Positions 59,532 to 64,000 of a stretch of DNA of 64,000 nt are shown piece after piece. This DNA is from Lutjanus erythropterus (Eukaryota; Chordata; Actinopteri; Lutjaniformes; Lutjanidae): contig CM034592.1 in the NCBI GenBank assembly GCA_020091685.1, forward strand, positions 42,677,622 to 42,741,621, read 5' to 3'. The notes under the pieces were generated by a model. The model saw only the letters and a program-made list of their open reading frames with translations. It made no database searches and had not been told where the DNA came from. Each line of letters opens with the position of its first letter. Position 1 is the stretch's first letter. Both the position numbers and the translations under genes were made by a program.

Positions 59532-62500
59532 TCACCTCACCTTACCCATGATGAGAGAGGGGAGACATGGCTTATATCTCCTCTTCGTCTCCGTTGTCTC
59601 AACCCAGCTCTTTTCCTCCACAGTTTAAACGTTTAAAAAAGGTTCACATTTACTGTATTTTCAAAATACCAGCAACATCGCTACAAAAAAGTCAGCATGG
59701 CCAGTTACATTGTTGCCTGTGAAGTGTTGCTAAGCGCTTGTCAATGAGCGCCTGTGTGTGTGTTTGTCAGCGAACATGGTTTGCCAAGTAGTATTTTTTG
59801 TTGATGTCGCGGTAAGCAAAAAGGGGAGAGTTAAATAAAACTGGGAAATGGCTAATGGCAAGTCCATTGTTTATGTGGCAGAGGAATTGTGGGGAGACAG
59901 ATGGCAGAAGTGGTGAAACTAAAACATATGATTGGATGATGCATCACAGTGTCATTGTAGCACTGGAAATAATCAAGGTCAGTTAAACCTTGATTTGTTG
60001 TGGCTCGCTCCTGACATGCAGAACAAGTGTTGTACATCAGTTTTTGGCTTCGTGTTGCTGGCCTGATGCATTGTCACCAGTAATGTGAACATACTGTTAG
60101 AGTCACTTCCATTTGGCTGCAGAATCATTCCTGATCTAACGAGTCATCTTGTTTGATAAAAGAATTCAAGACTTTGAAATTCATGAAGTTATTCCTCACA
60201 TGATGAAGCCTCTACATGTGGTTGGATTTTTTTAAAGCACAGTCTGGCCCTGCAGTGTTTCTTACTGCTCATTAGGTGTTTTGGTCAGTGTTTTACCTCA
60301 TTTTATTTTAAAGTCCATTCATATACTGACAATACTATATTAGCATTACTATATTAATTAAAATTTTAGTTACCTAACTGAAAGAGAAGTTACCCTCTGT
60401 GAACTTACAGTAATTGTGGCTATTTGCAATGAGAGAATGACAGTGACATGACAGTTTGCCTTTGAATGATTGTCCAAATTTACTGAGAAACTGGGACAAA
60501 ATGACTGTAGTGTCACTTATGATGCATCAGGAGCTCCAATGTAGCCTCTTGTGCATGAAGTTCTTTTCTGTGCCAATGATTGTCCCTTCCCTGGACAGTT
60601 GTTTGCCTCTGACATGCTTTGTAGATCTTGTCTGTATAGTAAGTGTCCTCACAGGAAAATCAAGTTAAGAAAGCAACTGTATTAAATGCACCATGTACAC
60701 ACATTGCTGTATTGTGATTGATAACCTCGGTCCACATCAAGAAAAAGAGTGTGTCATGCATAAACAGACCAACAGACCCTGGAGAACACAACTCTCTCCC
60801 ACAATGCTCTGCAAAACACAGCCCCTGCCATGGTAACAGATCGACTTTCTGTCTTACGCTCCGCAGCAATGATTATTACCATGGCAACATTATCAAAAGT
60901 TGCATGGCAACAATCATAAGCGTGCCAGCCAGATCTGAACAGTAATGCCTCTTCTATCCTTCTTTCATCATTATCATTCTGTGCAGAGAGAATGAAAATG
61001 CCACGGTTTAACATCACATGTCCCACATCTTTTTGTTCTAATATTGTTTCTTTATCGTTATGGAAAAGTCTATTTAACTGCAGGCTGTTGTGAAGATGTA
61101 ATGAAAAAGCTTGATTAATTCATTTATTTGCAAAGTGAACAGCAACAGAGGAAACAGACGAAAGAGAACAACATCCAGAGGCTGTAATGAAGCCATATTT
61201 TTGCCTTTATATCACCTGATTGAAATTATATCTCCATTGAAGCATGAATGTAATATGGCAACATTAATCAAAAGACCTCTTGGGACACATTTGCTGCTGC
61301 AGTGTTGAATTTAGATCATAAAACACAGTGCAGCAGCAATATCACAACAGGACATCCTGCCCCTTTTTGTTTGATCAGCCATAAAACTGTCTCAAACGCC
61401 GCTGCCAACTGCACCTCTTTCTACACTTTCAGTTTAGCTTCCAACAGTATATTGTCCTCATTATGTGTTCACATGACTGTGCTTGGCATTCATTCACACA
61501 ATCTTTATACACATTTTGGACAAGAAAAAGGTGTAGAACTAAACTCAAAATTGTACACAGTTTGAACACAACCAACAAATAAGCATTCTGTATCCACCTA
61601 CAATCTGCTATCCTGAAAAAAAGATGGATTTTGTCTTTTTACCTGCATTAAGCATTTTTTTCTGGGCTCTGACATATACAAAACAAGAACAAAACCAAAA
61701 AAACAAAAAACAAACGTAACATATAGACAAAGGATGAGTGGTCAGGTGGAAAGAAACGAAATAATGTAGGATGTCATTCACCCCACCCCAACTTTGTCCA
61801 GATAAACTGGGTCCCAGATAGCTGAAAATTCCCTGATTGAGTTTGTCCTCAGGAATCTTTCCAACTGTATGACTGACTTCATATCAGCTATCCATTTCTG
61901 GAATGAAAGAGGAGAGGATGACTTCCAGTCTCAGGATGATTCTTTCGGCAATAGTCATCCCCAACATTAGAGATTGTTGTATAGCTGTAGGGAAGGCCTT
62001 GGAGTACAACTCAAATACAATAAATACAATAAATCCCACGAGGAGAGCTCAACAGCTATTTAGAACTATAAGTCCTAAACCAAAAATATTTTTCAGTATT
62101 TTTCCATACTATATAATAACATTTCTGTCACAGATTACCTTGAAATATCATGATATTATTTTACGGTCATGTTGGTCACACCATAGGTGATATCACTGTC
62201 ACGGTGAATCTGTGGGTCTATTACATGCCTGGGTGTGATATTAGGTTGGATGGTAATGATGCTCCACATCTGCTGAATGTGCAGTTTGTTTTTTTGCCCC
62301 CTAGTGATCAGACATTGTTGCACCTTTAAGCAAACACAGTATGTCCTTTGAGGTCTTAATTTGTCGAAGATTTTGGGTCATATAATGCATCCATATAAAA
62401 AAAAAAAAAAATGATGTGCTACATTTCATGGTATTTAGCATTTGGCTATCACTATGTGGTTCGCAGAGGCAAATCTGCCTCTTTTTGTCATTCATTTGTT

Positions 62501-63167
62501 TATTTTTTGTCAGTTAAGATATTGTTGTGTGGTAGCAACTGTAGCATACTACGAAAGGCTATCCCCAAAAAATCTTAGTGATGTATTCAAGAGTGCTCCA
62601 ACAACAATTGTCAGGTACAAAAGCAGAAAATATCCATGTAGAAATAAAATACAGGTAAAGGTGAACATTTTTTTTCCCACAGTGATTAACTAGCAGGTCT
62701 GAAGTCTGTGCAAGTGTCTCTAAAATAAATGGAAACCAACAGCTGCATGGAAAAGAGGACATCATTGTAAGAAAAATGCTTCATGTGCTTTTAAAAACGG
62801 TTGCCATTTAGATAACTCATGCATGATTTCCAGTTTAAGAGCTGGTCCTTTAAATAATCCTGATGTCATGACCAGAGGTAGCTGTCTGACTGTTCAGAGC
62901 TGCATGAAATCACGCATGAATGGAGACGGAGAAATAGGCTGACTAATGAGATTGTGTGCTAAGATGTGGGGAGAGAGATGGGTTTAGTTCCATGGAGGAT
63001 AAAGGCTTCAACCTTTAAACAATGTCAGAAGGTTGTAGTGAGTAAAGTCCAGCTACTGTTGCTATGAAAGAGCATAAGCCCATTGTCACAGTGCCCTCAC
63101 TTTGTTCCAGGAACTGATTGAACAGCTGATACGTCTATTTCTGTTACTTCTGCATCTTGGACATGCA

Positions 63168-63168
<1 letters not shown>
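59532..63168. other. Non-coding; possible repeat scrap near 61660-61990
   Basis: At 61660-61990 the words actgggtcccagatagctga, gaatctttccaactgtatga and atccccaacattagagattg suggest a LINE-like dispersed repeat known from fish, but without a second copy here. Several frames (for example 60456-61026) overlap on both strands and carry no motif. Confidence 0.35.

Positions 63169-63249
<81 letters not shown>
63169..63249 (+). repeat. (ATCT)n tetranucleotide microsatellite
   Basis: About 20 perfect TCTA/ATCT units. The Ile-Tyr-Leu-Ser frame across it is a repeat artefact. It is long and pure, so probably highly polymorphic. Confidence 0.97.
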
Positions 63250-64000
63250 TTTCTAACTTTTTATGGAGATTTAATCATTGTGTAAATAAAGGCATGTTCA
63301 CTCAGAACTCGTCTATTTCTAGAACATTTTTCTCCGCTCAGAAACTATTCAACCCCCCATGCCTGTAATGCTGGTGTTTACTAGGAAGTGGTGCATTTAT
63401 TTCAGTTTAATCCCTCTCCCTGGCCGACCGGGGCGGTCAGATGACAAGCGCTAATCTCTGGACTGCCTGCCCGAATGACTGCCTGCTTACTAATATGGGA
63501 TTAAAACCTAGCACGCCTCCATCACGTAGCAGGCTCTCAACCCAACAAGTGGGGTGAGTGGAGATGATGACCCTGATGAACCAGAGCAAGCAGATGATGA
63601 GCTGCATCACCTCTTTTTCACCCACTACCACTTTCCTTCCCTCTAAGCCGTCTTTCTCTGTTTATGTTTGTGTTCTATCTTTGCAGTTATATTTAAAGCA
63701 CTTTAAGTCAGATTTTAAAAATGCACCGGGAAAAGGATTTTTAAAAGTTCTTTGATGAGCCTCAGGAGTCTGCCACAATATTACACTTAATTTGTAACAT
63801 CAAGCAAGGTGCTCAAATTCCTGTAAAACAAAAAAAAATATTAGCTGGTATGACAAACTGTCCAACAGCAACACACTGCTACAAAGGTGCATGGATTCTG
63901 TAAAACAACAGAGTTAATGCTTATAATGCTGCTCTTTTAATCTCAACATTAACATAATCATGGCAGCATACTAATGTGAAATAGTGGGTAAACACAGGTG
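63250..64000. other. Non-coding stretch at window end
   Basis: Short opposed frames at 63437-63755 have no recognisable motif. Nothing else was seen before the window edge. Confidence 0.4.

Overview
The window looks like a teleost (probably percomorph) fish chromosome segment that is almost entirely non-coding: a long intron or an intergenic stretch. It is AT-rich and has no CpG-island-like segment. It carries many perfect CA/GT, TTG, ATT, GATA and ATCT microsatellites. It also holds decayed non-LTR retrotransposons and DNA-transposon remnants of types I associate with fish genomes, and a tRNA-derived SINE. The longest open reading frames (about 150 codons or fewer) are either chance frames or pieces of dead transposons. 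I found no host exon that I can defend, no rRNA or tRNA gene, and no CRISPR or prokaryotic feature.

Layout. 1-10 kb: TTG and GT microsatellites; a large imperfect inverted repeat (arms about 3945-4560 and 5650-6400); a CA tract facing a GT tract (7493-7685); a 46-bp minisatellite (8332-8547); one copy of a dispersed repeat (9248-9612). 9.7-10.2 kb: two tandem copies of a small inverted-repeat element. 13.9-14.3 kb: a dispersed repeat seen again, rearranged, at 54.7-55.2 kb. 16.6-18.5 kb: a second GT/CA mirrored pair, then clustered and probably nested small DNA transposons. 22.7-23.2, 27.95-28.24 and 44.0-44.4 kb: three copies of a hAT-like non-autonomous family rich in 'aagtgcttgaa' words. 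28.3-29.7 kb: two oppositely oriented LINE ORF2 remnants. 37.77-38.31 kb: a dead Myb/SANT-like gene on the minus strand, one frame with three internal stops. 38.6-39.0 kb: a LINE 3' tail. 42.59-42.80 kb: a tRNA-derived SINE with a perfect 10-bp target-site duplication. 48.7-49.8 kb: a probable hAT-like element holding another repeat. 57.2-59.5 kb: the longest mobile element, a 5'-truncated CR1/L2-type LINE on the minus strand.

No set of genes works together here. The coherent story is layered transposon insertion and decay. The Myb/SANT pseudogene is the only protein remnant that is not plainly a reverse transcriptase. Family names marked as recognised from memory were not checked against any database.
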